64,000 nt of DNA from Pholis gunnellus. Lineage: Eukaryota > Chordata > Actinopteri > Perciformes > Pholidae. Where the stretch lies: positions 19,704,768 to 19,768,767 of the forward strand of contig OU342814.1 of the NCBI GenBank assembly GCA_910591455.2. Reading direction: 5' to 3'. A program made the translations under genes and the position numbers. Positions 12,201 to 23,653 of this stretch are shown piece after piece; position 1 is the stretch's first letter, and each line of letters opens with the position of its first letter. Below the pieces are notes generated by a model that had not been told where the DNA came from, made no database searches, and worked only from the letters and a program-made list of their open reading frames with translations.

Positions 12201-12437
12201 AACTGATCACAAAATAGAAATTGGGTCAAGGATGGAGCAGGATTTTACACAGTAGGCTCTCTCATTTCTCTCATAAATTGTGGATAGCGAACATTTGTAT
12301 GCACTAGCCTGGACTAACATTAGCGAGTGTTGGTGAAGATACCAAACTTTGACACCCAATATTCACCTGTAACTGTAATCTTTTCCATTCCTTATTGTTG
12401 TGAATGGACGTCTGACTCTTCTAAAGCTTCCCTTCAG
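8481..12437 (+). other. pcgf5: Putative 5'-UTR intron of pcgf5
   Basis: About 4 kb between the putative first-exon donor and the first coding exon. It is mostly AT-rich, with no recognised coding exon. Candidate 3' splice sites before the start codon are 'cttcccttcag' ending at 12437 (best pyrimidine tract) and 'ctcgctgtag' ending at 12480. An alternative acceptor 'tattgtctttag' near 11825 could define a longer or additional 5' UTR exon. The true 5' UTR structure cannot be settled by reading. Confidence 0.35.
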
Positions 12438-12504
12438 CTTTAAACTGTAACTCTGACTCCTGGTTAGTATCTCGCTGTAGCTTTGCTAAAAAAAGACTCC
12501 AAAC

Positions 12505-12619
12505 ATGGCTGCCACAGGAAGGAAGCACTTGGTGAGGGACTTTAACCATTTCATCACCTGTTACCTGTGTCGAGGTTACCTGATAAAACCGACCACGGTC
12601 ACCGAGTGCCTGCACACCT
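12505..12619 (+). CDS. pcgf5: pcgf5 coding exon 1
   Basis: Start codon in 'aaacATGGCTGCC' (purine at -3, G at +4). It encodes residues 1-38 and the first base of codon 39: MAATGRKHLVRDF, then the first RING ligands CYLC (19-22), then TVTECLHT. The donor GTGAGT at 12620 is near-perfect. Confidence 0.9.
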
Positions 12620-15602
12620 GTGAGTGAAACAACAGCCATATTTTCTTTGTGACACTACACATTTCAATGAGTGGAAATCAACGGCAGAAGATCAGGACAG
12701 TTTGACATCATGTGGTTTGTTTGGAATTGTCCCACAGTGCATTGTGTGAACACATTATTAGCTTGTTACCAAAGCAAGCTAACCTACCTATAAACAAGCT
12801 TGTGAGTGAGCAAACTATCGACAAGTTAGCTAACCTGCTAATGAGCGAGATATTAAGCTAACTAGCATGTGGTTGTCAAGTGCTAAAGGCAGGTTTCTTT
12901 CTTTTATTTGGAATCCTTAAACAAGATGACGTCAAACTGTCTTGACAAAGAGTAGCCATTAGATATACTAATTTAACCTCAATAAATTGTGTTTATGTTG
13001 TTTCTTCTGCAGTCTGTAAGAGCTGTATTGTGCAGCACTTTGAGGACAGTAATGACTGTCCTAAATGTGGCATTCAGGTCCATGAGACCAACCCTCTGGA
13101 GATGCTCAGGTAAGATGTCATTTTTTCTGACCTCTTTTATTTGAGTGAGCTTATTTCCTCTGTTTTTCATTGGTAGTTTGTCACCCTTCACTTTCTTTAA
13201 TCTACTTTAAGGCTCTTTCTCTTCGTCTTAAAAGAGATTCTGTTTCTAAGTTTCAAAAATGGGGTTTTCAACGCTTAAAAGTACCACACATTGTATTCCA
13301 TTAATTTCCATTTGATTAGTGGCCCCCTTGGTCCACCTGCTATGTTCTGGTCTTTCTACTTTTTGATCATCTCATCCCTTATTACCTTATCTCAGTCTTC
13401 TTATCCTTCTCTTTGTCTCTTTACCTTATGTGCTATCTATTCTTCATTCATGTTTCATTCTGATTTGTCATCTGCTTTGTCTTATACCACAACTACTCAT
13501 CTGTTGCACCAACTCATTCTCCTCTCTATTATATCTTCCTTTTTTCTCTAATCTTGTATTCCTTCTTGACTTCTTCTCTTTGCTTTCTGCCCACCTGATC
13601 CCTTTTCTCTTTTACCTCCACTACTGCTCACTGTCACTTTAAATCGTCATGCAACTTCCTCTTCACCTCCTCGTCATCATGTTCTCCCTCCACCTCCTTC
13701 TCACACTCTTCTCTCTCCATATTCTCAGGTTGGACAACACCCTGGAGGAGATCATTTTCAAGCTGGTGCCTGGACTCAGAGAAAGTGAGCTTGCCAGATG
13801 GTTTCATCAATCTGTCTTCTCAGTTTGCAGTCCATGTTTAATTATATGACTATTCATGGGGGGGTGGACATGTTATTTAGTAAACAATAGCACTTTGATC
13901 ACATCGTTTTTTTTACAAGGCACATATTATTATATACTGTGCTAAGCAACATCCGGATTAACATTACAGTAACACACATGAACACATGCCTGTTCTCAGA
14001 GTATAGAAGCTAGTAATTAATCAGACCCAATGGCCTCAAATGGTACTGGGTTCAAACCTGCATGGCCGAAAAGCATGTTGAAGTGCTTTTGAGCAAAACA
14101 GAATCCCTACAAGCTCCTGGGCACTGCTCTGCAGTTTTGATCCAAGAAGCCGAGTCAAAATGTCTAACTAAAGCTGTGAAGGTGCTATAATTTTATGACT
14201 CCATAACTTTACCTCCGGTGACGGAGCGCTCTGGCAGCCGATTGATGGAACAAACGTATTGTGTTTTAGTAGGGCTTGTGTCGCTCGGCCAAGTGCTGTA
14301 AAAATCTGTATCGTATGAATTCTGTTTTATGGTTTTTGAAGAGTAGACTGTTGTTTTTTTTTCTGTACCTGACACACGTGTCATGTCCATGCAGAGGATT
14401 TCTTTGCACTATACATTAAAATCAAGCTAGCCCGCGGCTAGCTTTACCTCATTTGGCATTATTACAATTTCTCTTTTCATTGTTCATTAGAGGCTAGAAC
14501 ATACTTCATACAGAGTGTGAAATAAATCTAATTGAATTCACAGAAATACCACAGGAGACAGAAACAACAACAGAAATGATTGTCTAGGTTGCACTGTAGT
14601 TCTAAATGGGTCTGTTATAAACAAAGATATTATCCATACGCTTCCGGCTACCCAGACAGTGCTTTATGTTTTGTATTTCCAAATGAGTGAAGGGAGCTCA
14701 TATAAGACAACAAATTCCACTGTAGATAAATCAGTTATGGCAAGGCAGCCTATTGTCTGGACAGAATCCATACTGTAGGCTATTTTACAAGCTTGCGTTA
14801 CTCTTTATAATCTTAATTTAGAACTGTATGCAAAGGAGCTTGTACGCATTGATAATTAGGATGAACCTTCCCAGATTCTTCCATTACACCCCAAAGAACT
14901 TGAATTAAACGCTAAGCTCAATCAAGAAAAATAGATTTCTTCAAACACAAATACTTTAAACACATGGTCTCTATCTGGACAGGATTTCAATCAGTGCACT
15001 AGCTTATGCATTATCAGAATCACCTTTCCTTCTTTATAGAAATACTTCCTGTCTGAGTTCTCCGTGCTGCTTTTTAACGCTGTCTTTTTACCTGTTGTTC
15101 TGTTTTATCTGTTTATGTGAACCAGAAGAGGAACAGCAGGAAGTGGAATTCTGGAAGAAGAACCAACCCAGAGAAAACGGCCAAGGTAAGCTGTCACATT
15201 TAAACTGTGATTATAATTGAACCGTATAATTGTAATGGATTAATATACAGTTATACTGTATTTTTCTGTCTGTTAGTACCAGGAGAAACCCTGGGATGTG
15301 TAGTAATGTCAGATGTCGTGTATGTAAATCATGTTACAGTTTTTGTCTTCTTCCTCTCATTGTTAGAGTAGGCAGAAGTCAAATAAATAGATGAGGGAAG
15401 TTTTTGATGAAGTTTCATCAAAATGTGGGACATCAGGGAATTTCCTGCTCATATGCATCACACACCCCACACAAGCTTTGTAGAGGGCAAATATTGTCAT
15501 TTATCAACTTTTAATCATATCCTTATGACATTTTGATACTCAATTTTTCCTATTCAAAGAAAGATTTGAGTGGCTCACATCTCACTTATTAACACTCTAA
15601 CA

Positions 15603-15670
<68 letters not shown>

Positions 15671-18299
15671 TGCTTGTCTCATACCACAGCAGAAACTTTG
15701 AGGTGTCAGCGGATTGGACTGCCTGATGTTGGAGACGATTATGGTGGCGGTGGAGGTGATGATGATGATGACGATGGCGGCGATGAAGATTACCACAGGA
15801 GTGACCCTCAGATAGCCATCTGTCTGGACTGCCTACGCAACACGGGACAGTCGGGGGAGAGCACTGTCACGGTGTGTGTGTGTGTGTGTGTGTGTGTGCG
15901 TCTGTGTGTTTTATTGATTATATGTGCAACTTTTTCATCAAGAAGCCTTAAAAACAGCTTGGTTTGTAAATGCCTCGGAGCTTCTTAGACAGTTAGTAAC
16001 TAATCTCTTGTAAAGGTTTGAATGTGTTTTGGGGACTTTTCCTAAATTATATCTTTTAGTTATCTCTCTCATTAGATTAGAGTGTAATGGAATTTGTCTC
16101 TCGTCCGTTTAGGATTTGATGAAGAGGTTCATCCGCTGCTCCAGTAGAGTCACAGTGGGAACAATTAAGAAGTTTCTCAGTCTTAAACTGAAGCTGCCTA
16201 GCTCTTATGAGGTAAGGAACAGATTCATTGCAAATTTTAATTCAGGTCCGTAAACTGCAGCTTCCCTTAAGTGCAATTTATTAGCACATAAACAACTGAC
16301 GTTTCGAGTTAATGCTCTTCTTCACACTTATAATATCAACTGAGATGCCATCTTTAAATACATACATGTGATAATCACATGATATTACCAGTGAATCATA
16401 CAACCCACACAAAACAGTTACGTTATATGCTATACGATGCAGACATTTTACTATTCAAACACTATGACTTTATGATTGAACTGGTCTCATATAGCCTAAA
16501 GTTTATTGCTAATTATTTTCAATCATGAGTAACTGGCTAGGTGACTTGACCACCAGCAACATTACCTATACGCTGTGAGTTTAAAGCAAAATAAGGAACA
16601 TTTATCTCAACTATTGTCAAATGCTTTATTATTAGCTAGTGCAATGGTTTTAATAGCTACAGACTCAAAAACCCAAAAGACCCCAAAAGTGATCAAGCTG
16701 CCACACAGAACTATGAACCAGCCAATCCAATAAGTACACTTGTTAATTAAAAGATAACACAAAAATACAATTAAAGTAAAATAACCAACACATGTCCCAC
16801 TTTAAGAAAATAAACATAACACAAAACATAAACCACTCTTTTAAAAAATCAGTCAGCTTGGATTAAAAACTGACGGCGTCCACATTTGCTTTAGACTGAG
16901 CTTGTACTGAATCTCAAACAGTCTTTCACACATTCAGTGCAGCCTCCCACGCATTACCGCAGTGAACTTCCCCTCTTCTTTCATTTTGTGCAGTAGGGTT
17001 ACGATTTTTTTTTTCTCATTTCCTTTGTCAATTTCCGTGTCATATCACCCTTTGAGGTTTTCGCACCGCATTGTCATTTTGATCCTTTTATTAAATAAAA
17101 TTGATTCTTTAATCTTATTCTTTAATTTTGTTTTCTAAAAATAATTTAACTTTTTTTTGTTCTTTCTGCTGTGTCCAGCTGGATGTGCTGTGTAACGGAG
17201 AGATCATGGGAAGAGATCACACTCTGGAGTTCATCTACATGACCCGATGGAGGCTACATGGAGAGAATGTAAGGCTGTCACCCTCACTTCCTGTTTGTGT
17301 GTGTGTGTGTGCGTGTTTGCATGCTTGTGTGTAGATGCACTGGAGCAGGAAAGCACTGGTTAAATTACTTCTCTATTCTAAATATTTTTTACAGGAAGAA
17401 AGTTTTTAGTCAAATAATCTGTCATCACTAAAACTCTCTTTCAGGATTCTTGAAAGAAAGTTATGCTTCCTTTAATGATCAGCGTTTTAGACATGTACAC
17501 TGAATATTCCTTTCACTTATTCAAAGCCTTGATTCTGTACTTCTGACTACACACTATATATACTCAAGTGCCACAGGCTTACATTCTGTTTGGTTTCTTC
17601 ACCACTGTGAACACTGTAAACTCAGAGGGTCAAATTGAATACTGAAGTAAATTCTAGTTGACTGCACTTTGGATTGACTCCCACGTTATCTTAAATTAAA
17701 ATCAGTATGAGCTTTCTATTCAATCCAGTGGTACACAATATCCATCCTTATAAATGTTCCTTTGAATATCATCGCAGGAATTAATGACTTCCTGATTATA
17801 AAAGTTAATATTGACAGATTCATAGTAGTAAGAGTCAAGGAAATGCTTTGCGGATGAGGACTCCCGAGTGCTGGAGATGGAGTCACACACTTCGATGTAT
17901 GGGAGTGTTCTTCAGGGAATGAAGGTCGAACAACATACACAGATAGACACAAAAAACACATGCTTGCACTAACACTTGTGTGAACCTTAACGTCCACCAT
18001 CAAAAAAGACAAATTCTTGCTCAAGAAACGTCTTCTGTCTGAAATGTGAATTGGTCCTCACAAAGATAGAAGCACTAGAACACACACACACACACAGCAC
18101 CAGGAGGAGTTGTCCTGTTCTCACACTTTTGGGTCCAATCTGGTTCAGTGGACTAGTGTGTGTGTGTGTGTGTGTGCGTGTGTGTGCGTGTGTGGCCATG
18201 ACCGTCATCTGGATATAGTTTACAGTGGACTATGTGCGTGCTTGGGTGGAGTGCATTAATTCCTGTATATGGGGACTTGTTTATCCGTTCATCTGCACA

Positions 18300-18342
<43 letters not shown>

Positions 18343-21300
18343 TCACATGAATGATTAGCTATTGAAAGTTCCCGTCCACAGCTGTTACCGAAGGTGGCAT
18401 CAGATACCAGGTCAGGACAAGGAGAGGAGGATGATGGATTGGCAAATCACCAATCAATGATTACAAATATATAATAGCATGCAAGTCTTTATGACTTAGT
18501 TTAGATGTGGAAACGTGGTGACTTGGCTCAACATACTCCATGAGGACGAGAAACGCCTGATGGTTTTATATAGACTGGCAGATGCCATGGATGAATCACA
18601 TTTACTCCAGGTGAAGGCTCTGAATTTGAATGTATTTGAAGCACTGAATTTGAATATGTGAAGATGGCTTCTTCAAAGTGAAAAACTAGCTTCTTCTAGC
18701 TTCTTTATAAGCACAATCTTTCCTTAGCAGTGTTTCCCCCGCCCCCACTTTGCCCACAACTCGCATGCTCCAAAACAACAGACAGAAATCAGCCCGTCAG
18801 AATTATTTATGTCCCTCCTGGTGAGTCAGAAGGACAAACACCAAGAAATGCTGTCCGGTTAAGGATAAGGTAAGGAGAGGAGTGACGGAGAGGGTGAGAG
18901 AGACAGATTCCAAGCATGAAAGACAGGAATGGAGACAGAAGAGGGAGGGAAAGAAGATCCGAGTCATTCATCAGTCTCATCCTACTGACAACTACGCAGC
19001 TTGACTTGATTTTCTCCCTCTGACGCTGAGACACACAGAGGCCGGTCAGGATGGCTGCACTCACATGGGAATGAGAAAAATTCATCTTTTACCACTCAGT
19101 GTCTTGGGATGTCATTTAGCCAGAACAGGACACTACCTTCTGATTGCCTTGATGGTGATGAGAAGAAGAAAAAACATGCACACTCGCTCAAAATGTATCT
19201 GGGAAGTACTGTTGTCTGTGCTGACTGGGTAATGAACACATTCTGATGCCTGTTATTGTTGACTGGCAGTTAATTATATCGTTGAGCAGTTGAGTTTGTT
19301 CAGTTTGATTTATTAACTGTCATGTGTTCCAAAATTATTAGGTTAGATAACTAAATTGTCACTAATTTAAATTGCATCAGGAAGACGTTCTACCATTGAA
19401 TACTTTGTCCTAGCAACCCTAAAGCAAATCTGTTTTGGGTAAAATGTAATTGCTATCTGGTCTAGAGCTCTTCCCCCTAGGACGCAAGACCGGACCCGAG
19501 AGCTGAAATAATGAGTGGAACAGCAAAGTTTGACTTCACAGTATAAAATTAGCCTTTTCATCCGGTGATCTTTCATGGTCCCATATTTCATCCATGGTCC
19601 CATATGAGATAGCGCTCTATCGTTTCCTTTAACCCCGCCTCGGTCCAGCCACCTTCTCGTGCTCTTTCACATGAATAGAGGGAAAGAATCTAATGATACA
19701 AATAAGAGCTATTCAAGTGTTCATACTGGGGATCCAGAAGTACGAACACTTCCACAAATAAAGGCATCAACCAATCGCGTTGTGCGAAGAGGGTTGAGTT
19801 CTTTATGAAACATCACGGAAGTGCCGTAGTCCAAACCAAGTTTGGCGTTTTTATTACACTAGACAAAGGCAGCACAAACCATATTCCACTCCTGTTCTTA
19901 ATTTTCACAATAAAAGCCCTGGATATGTAATATTCACAGGAGATTATTTCACATTTTTGTGTTGTTCATTTGTCACACCCCCGGTGTGTTAAGGCCTTTA
20001 GATTAAAATCATTTTGGACTGCGCAATAAGTGGCTAAGATGCTCATCTGGGGAGTACAGAATTACACATAATGTCCTCAAATATATATTCTTTGTCATAT
20101 GATCAAATAGACTACGGCCCTGAACCGGACTGTTGTCCTGAAGTGTCTAAACAACATACTAAATGCCTAAATGTTAGATGGCCGTGTTGGATAGACGGAG
20201 CCGTCCCAGATAGTCCGTCTCTGTGTACTCTGTTCAGATGAAGGTCAAACCCCTCTCAGATTAGAAAGAGCACTCTCATCGTTTTTAACCTCAAACGGTG
20301 TTTCTGAGATCAGACAAAGTCACTTATTGCAGCTGTGGCAGTCGTTCCATCCCTCCTCTTTATTGAGACGCAGTGGACTCACCTCGTTAGCACAAATCAG
20401 TTTCAGGTGTTGGCACCGTTTGTTCAGAAGCAGGAAGGTTTTCTGTCTGAGTGATGGAGCATAACTTACAAATGAAACACAAAACTCTTTCCTAAACACC
20501 TTCAAGCAAATGGCCCAACCAGAGAAAGATGAACCTCTTCACCACCTCAAACACAGCACACTCTCAAGATGTGGAGTTTAAAATAAGGCGAAAATCCCAC
20601 TGAGACAGAGAAAACCACATACATGTTTAATTTCAAGAGGACATCATTTGTTATTAAAGTACAGTTTAGTTGCCACTAAAACAATTATTATATCAGATAT
20701 CCTAATCTGAAATCCTAATCTATGAATCAAATGACTGATACCGTTGTTTTTGTTTTGTTTTCCTACAGGCAGTCCACCACTTTATTATCTCATCAATAAA
20801 AAGCTCAACACTTTTGGCCAGGGTGGCCAGCATTTCATTGAATCAAAATGTAACACATGTCACATATTTATTTTTAAATTATTTAAAATCTTTCATTGAA
20901 TCAATGTACTATGTGCTGAATGTGTGCTGGAAGTTGGATGAGCATTCGTCCCAGTCCTGAAATGGGTATCAGGCGTTGTCGTCATAAATCTACTGAGCCC
21001 TCTGACAAGTGACAACATTCTCTAACGCTTGAGTAATGTACCTTTTGAGCAGCCTTACATTCCTACACTCACCCAAGCAAAGAGCAGATACTCAGCGGCG
21101 TGACCCGGCCTTAAACCTATATCGTATCTACTCGGGTTAAACCATCTCGACAGGCAACCCCACTGGAATGAGAACCTTCCCATGAATCACGTCCCTCGTC
21201 CTTGATAAATAATATCAGTTTTACATCAACAAGGTGAATCATTGCTTTATCTGCCGGCAGGTCCATGTTGAAGCTACAGAAGTGTGTACTCTTCAGAACT

Positions 21301-23604
21301 CTGAAGGATGATTCCTAATGATTTTGTTGACCCCTGTTTCTTTTAGCATTGACCCTGATACTTTGTTTCATGACAGAAGATTACAAAGACTGAGATGTTG
21401 CGAATAGTCAGGGTCCCCAGTGGAAGAACCTTTTACACTTTGTACATTTAATGAGCTTAAGTGTGACTCCAGAGGGGACAAATGAAAGTAGAATATATTT
21501 GCATTAAGTCTAATAACCACATATTCCTGAAGGAAATAGACAATGGAAAAGTACGTAAATTCTGTAATATTTCACAGCAAATCTAGTTTTCAGTATTTTC
21601 ACCTTCCTGGAGATTTGCTGGTGCTGCAGGTTGGAAGGTTCTACAGTCGTCATTTGACACTGCAACAAAATCCCTTAAAAGTGTCTGACAGCTGAAGAGA
21701 AAATCTGTTACCGCAGTATAATTCAAGTGTTTGGAGAGCAAAATGCTGTCAGGGATGCAGATACAAAGGCACAGCGAGAGTCTGCTTAGGTTGGATTCAG
21801 TGTTGTTCTTTATTTCCGAGGCATGATGCAGCAAAATGCAAAAAGCCAGAGGAGACGACAGCAGCTGTACTCTGCTGCACCAGCAGCCTCGAGCTGCCAG
21901 AAATAGTAGACAGTCTCCAAAAACAGGAGACCGAGTCTTCACTTTGCAGCTGCTTTGACAAACATCCACTTTTTGAATTTTTTATGAAAAGGGTAGCGCA
22001 CATCTTTTAACTCTTTCAAATGTGCTTTACAACCAAAGGAGGCAAGATGTACAAGTTGTCCTCATTGACATTTCTATTAGTTATCCAGAATGATGGATGA
22101 ATTACTGAAAGAGCCACAGGGACCTGCAAGGTCAAGGCTCATCTATATACGAAGAGAGTGTTAACTTTTGAAACAACCTAAACTTTCACCATGAGCATGC
22201 TACATGACAGATATTGACATGAATATCAGGAAGTGTTTGTTTGTCCTGCTGTACTTTTTTTTGACATTGTGCAATACAGGCTCCAAGACGCCGCTGCAAG
22301 AATGTTCATGTTGCAACCGTGATCAAAGTTGCAGAGATTGCTATTTGTTGACATGTTGACATGTTTCTCAACTTGACAAATACGTACATGAGCAAGGTTT
22401 CCTCGTGATGTCGACAACAAGATCTTTGTTTGAATACAGCCATAGAGAGTGGTTGAACATGTTGTAGACTGATTTTGATTGAAGTCTGTTATTGTGTTCG
22501 TGTTATGGTGTTTTCTTCTTACCAATCTATGGCAAGAGACTTATCCATCTGACGAACATAAATTGGAACAGTTAATTGTTTTTATATTGATGTGTCAAGT
22601 TGAATAACAATAACCTGGACAGCTGCATTGATCTCATCCAAGCTGGTCACAGTTTGATTCACCCGATTTCTTTCTGGTGAATCTGGCAGAGCTGTTGCTG
22701 AGCACACCAGACCCATTTAAATCACTTCAGAAATCTGAGACTATTTATTGTTATGAAAGCACTAACGTGCAAACATCTGGTTACACTAGTTCCATGTTTC
22801 AATGCACCAAATAAGCACGTACAGGCTTTTTATTTTTGTCTGAAATCAAAAGCTAAACCCAAATACATTGTGATAAGCAGGCTTGCTTCTGGATTCATAT
22901 TTGGAAAAAGAATGCTCCATTAAAGCTAATAGAAAGAGTAGCTTGTTACACAGCCCTCTGTATTCCACAGATATCAAATGATACACTTTTCAATTGAGCT
23001 TCAGCAGAGCGAGCAGCCGCCTTTATTACTTTTTTTTTTTCATATATGGCTCTTCTGCATCAGACACTTGGCTTCTATCCTCGCAGAGCAGAGCCAGGTC
23101 GATCCTGGGCAGTTTAATGGAAACGGATTCACATTCTTCTTTGGCTCTGAATTCATGAAAACCTGCAGTTTGACGTCAGATGAAATAGGAGTCGCCCGGT
23201 CTGTCTTTCGCTCTGTCAGTCTGACTTCTTACGGCTGCAAATCTAACTACTGGAGATTTGTGTGTGTGTGTGTGTGTGTGTGTGTCTGTGTCTGTGTTTC
23301 AGCATGTCATGTGGAATTGGGTTGAAAATACAGGTTGTTGATGCGACAACTGTTCTTGCACCTTTTCAAAAAATTCCAAAAGCCTGTTTAATAAACGATA
23401 ACCTGTGCACAGGATGTTCTAGCTTCAGTGGTTCAGTATCTAATTATTGCCCTCAGTGTTCCAGCAGCCGTGTGGTGAACGTTTACGGTTTGAAGACCAA
23501 AGAACGACAGGTTGTCTCCTCTGAAACAGTTTCACGTTTTTCTGTCTCTCCCTCAGACATATCCCATGGTTCTTGAGTACCGCCCACGAATCGACTTTGG
23601 CTGA
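12505..23604 (+). CDS. pcgf5: pcgf5, Polycomb group RING finger protein 5 (8 coding exons, complete CDS)
   Basis: Coding exons join as 12505-12619, 13013-13109, 13729-13784, 15126-15185, 15690-15871, 16113-16211, 17179-17268 and 23557-23604: 747 bases, 248 residues, with consistent phases. Residues 19-57 are a C3HC4 RING (C19, C22, C35, H37, C40, C43, C54, C57), followed by HETNPLEMLRLDNTLEEI. An acidic Asp/Gly linker occupies about 122-143. From about 148 (DPQIAICLDCL) to the end (YPMVLEYRPRIDFG) is the RAWUL ubiquitin-like domain. The RING and RAWUL wording matches PCGF5 rather than PCGF3 or PCGF1. In the family, PCGF5 pairs with RING1A/B in variant PRC1.5 (with RYBP/YAF2, AUTS2, CK2) in the nucleus and supports H2A Lys119 mono-ubiquitylation. 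The protein lacks a ~21-residue segment that I recall before YPMVL in human PCGF5. The a/b fish paralogue cannot be assigned. hectd2 follows downstream, as in human. Confidence 0.93.
13013..13109 (+). CDS. pcgf5: pcgf5 coding exon 2
   Basis: Acceptor 'gtttcttctgcag' ends at 13012; donor GTAAGA at 13110. It encodes residues 39-71 across the junctions: FCKSCIVQHFEDSNDCPKC, then HETNPLEML. This completes the C3HC4 RING. Confidence 0.93.
13729..13784 (+). CDS. pcgf5: pcgf5 coding exon 3
   Basis: A 56-base exon encoding LDNTLEEIIFKLVPGLRE. The acceptor 'catattctcag' follows a long CT-rich tract; donor GTGAGC at 13785. Phase 1 at the 3' end matches exon 4. Confidence 0.92.
14025..14190 (+). mobile_element. 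tRNA-derived SINE remnant in pcgf5 intron 3
   Basis: 'gggttcaaacctg' at 14047-14059 fits a pol III B box, preceded by a degraded A-box-like 'tggcctcaaatgg'. Downstream, 'gaagtgcttttgagcaaaac' and 'gctcctgggcactgctctgc' recall the body of a common fish SINE ('ccttgagcaagacac...'). It is diverged and not a functional tRNA. Confidence 0.45.
14425..14443. other. 8-bp-arm palindrome
   Basis: AGCTAGCC-CGC-GGCTAGCT, a perfect stem of 8 with a 3-base spacer, in pcgf5 intron 3. Confidence 0.8.
15126..15185 (+). CDS. pcgf5: pcgf5 coding exon 4
   Basis: A 60-base exon encoding EEQQEVEFWKKNQPRENGQ, the conserved helix-rich linker after the RING. Acceptor 'tgtgaaccag' ends at 15125 and donor GTAAGC starts at 15186. 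Confidence 0.9.
15605..15670 (+). repeat. (GT)n microsatellite before pcgf5 exon 5
   Basis: About 62 bases of near-pure GT passing into 'gcgcgtgcttg', ending about 20 bases before the exon 5 acceptor. It takes most of the place of the polypyrimidine tract. Confidence 0.95.
15690..15871 (+). CDS. pcgf5: pcgf5 coding exon 5 (acidic linker and RAWUL start)
   Basis: It encodes AETLRCQRIGLPDVGDDY, a run of 5 Gly, 6 Asp and GGDED, then YHRSDPQIAICLDCLRN. The acceptor is a tandem NAGNAG ('cacagcag'): use of the first AG gives residue Ala110, use of the second (exon start 15693) gives a one-residue-shorter protein with Glu at the junction. Both stay in frame. The donor G|GTGTGT at 15872 is the start of a (GT)13 tract. 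The exon is flanked by GT repeats on both sides. Confidence 0.9.
15872..15898 (+). repeat. (GT)13 microsatellite forming the exon 5 donor
   Basis: The repeat starts at the first intronic base after pcgf5 exon 5, so the splice donor GT is its first unit. Confidence 0.92.
16113..16211 (+). CDS. pcgf5: pcgf5 coding exon 6
   Basis: It encodes DLMKRFIRCSSRVTVGTIKK, then FLSLKLKLPSSYE, the central RAWUL segment. Acceptor 'cgtccgtttag', donor GTAAGG at 16212; 99 bases, phase 0 at both ends. Confidence 0.93.
16212..17178 (+). other. pcgf5: pcgf5 intron 6
   Basis: About 1 kb of AT-rich intron with no internal exon or recognisable repeat. The pyrimidine-rich 'tttttttgttctttctgctg' leads to the acceptor. 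Confidence 0.7.
17179..17268 (+). CDS. pcgf5: pcgf5 coding exon 7
   Basis: It encodes LDVLCNGEIMGRDHTLEF, then IYMTRWRLHGEN. Acceptor 'ctgctgtgtccag', donor GTAAGG at 17269; 90 bases, phase 0. Confidence 0.93.
18302..18340 (+). repeat. (GT)n microsatellite
   Basis: About 19 GT units inside pcgf5 intron 7. A second tract at 18156-18190 is interrupted by 'gcg'. Confidence 0.9.
21296..21347 (+). repeat. Family A repeat fragment
   Basis: 'ctgaaggatgattcctaatg' followed by 'attttgttgacccct' and 'cttttagc' corresponds to the '...ggatgaatcctaatgacttt...' segment of family A. It is diverged and in the plus orientation. Confidence 0.4.
23259..23297 (+). repeat. (GT)n microsatellite
   Basis: Interrupted GT tract about 260 bases before the last pcgf5 exon. 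Confidence 0.9.
23557..23604 (+). CDS. pcgf5: pcgf5 coding exon 8 (terminal)
   Basis: It encodes TYPMVLEYRPRIDFG then TGA at 23602-23604. The acceptor 'ttctgtctctccctcag' is strong. Joining exon 7 directly keeps phase 0 and gives the family-typical C-terminus. The 3' UTR starts at 23605 and meets a (CA)n tract within 22 bases. Confidence 0.92.
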   Translation, partial: TYPMVLEYRPRIDFG

Positions 23605-23626
23605 ACCACAGCTGCAAGAAGAGGAC

Positions 23627-23653
23627 CACACACACACACACACACACACACAA

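Larger units (their letters stand above)
17269..23556 (+). other. pcgf5: pcgf5 intron 7 (6.3 kb)
   Basis: No additional coding exon was found, although the human protein as I remember it has about 21 extra residues (starting FRCLNCSASQV) at this junction. Contents: GT/CA tracts (17296-17316, 18156-18190, 18302-18340, 23259-23297), a stretch at about 18050-18100 resembling the 'gtcctcacaaagatagaa' repeat family, and a family-A fragment at 21296-21347. The rest reads as AT-rich unique sequence. Confidence 0.6.
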
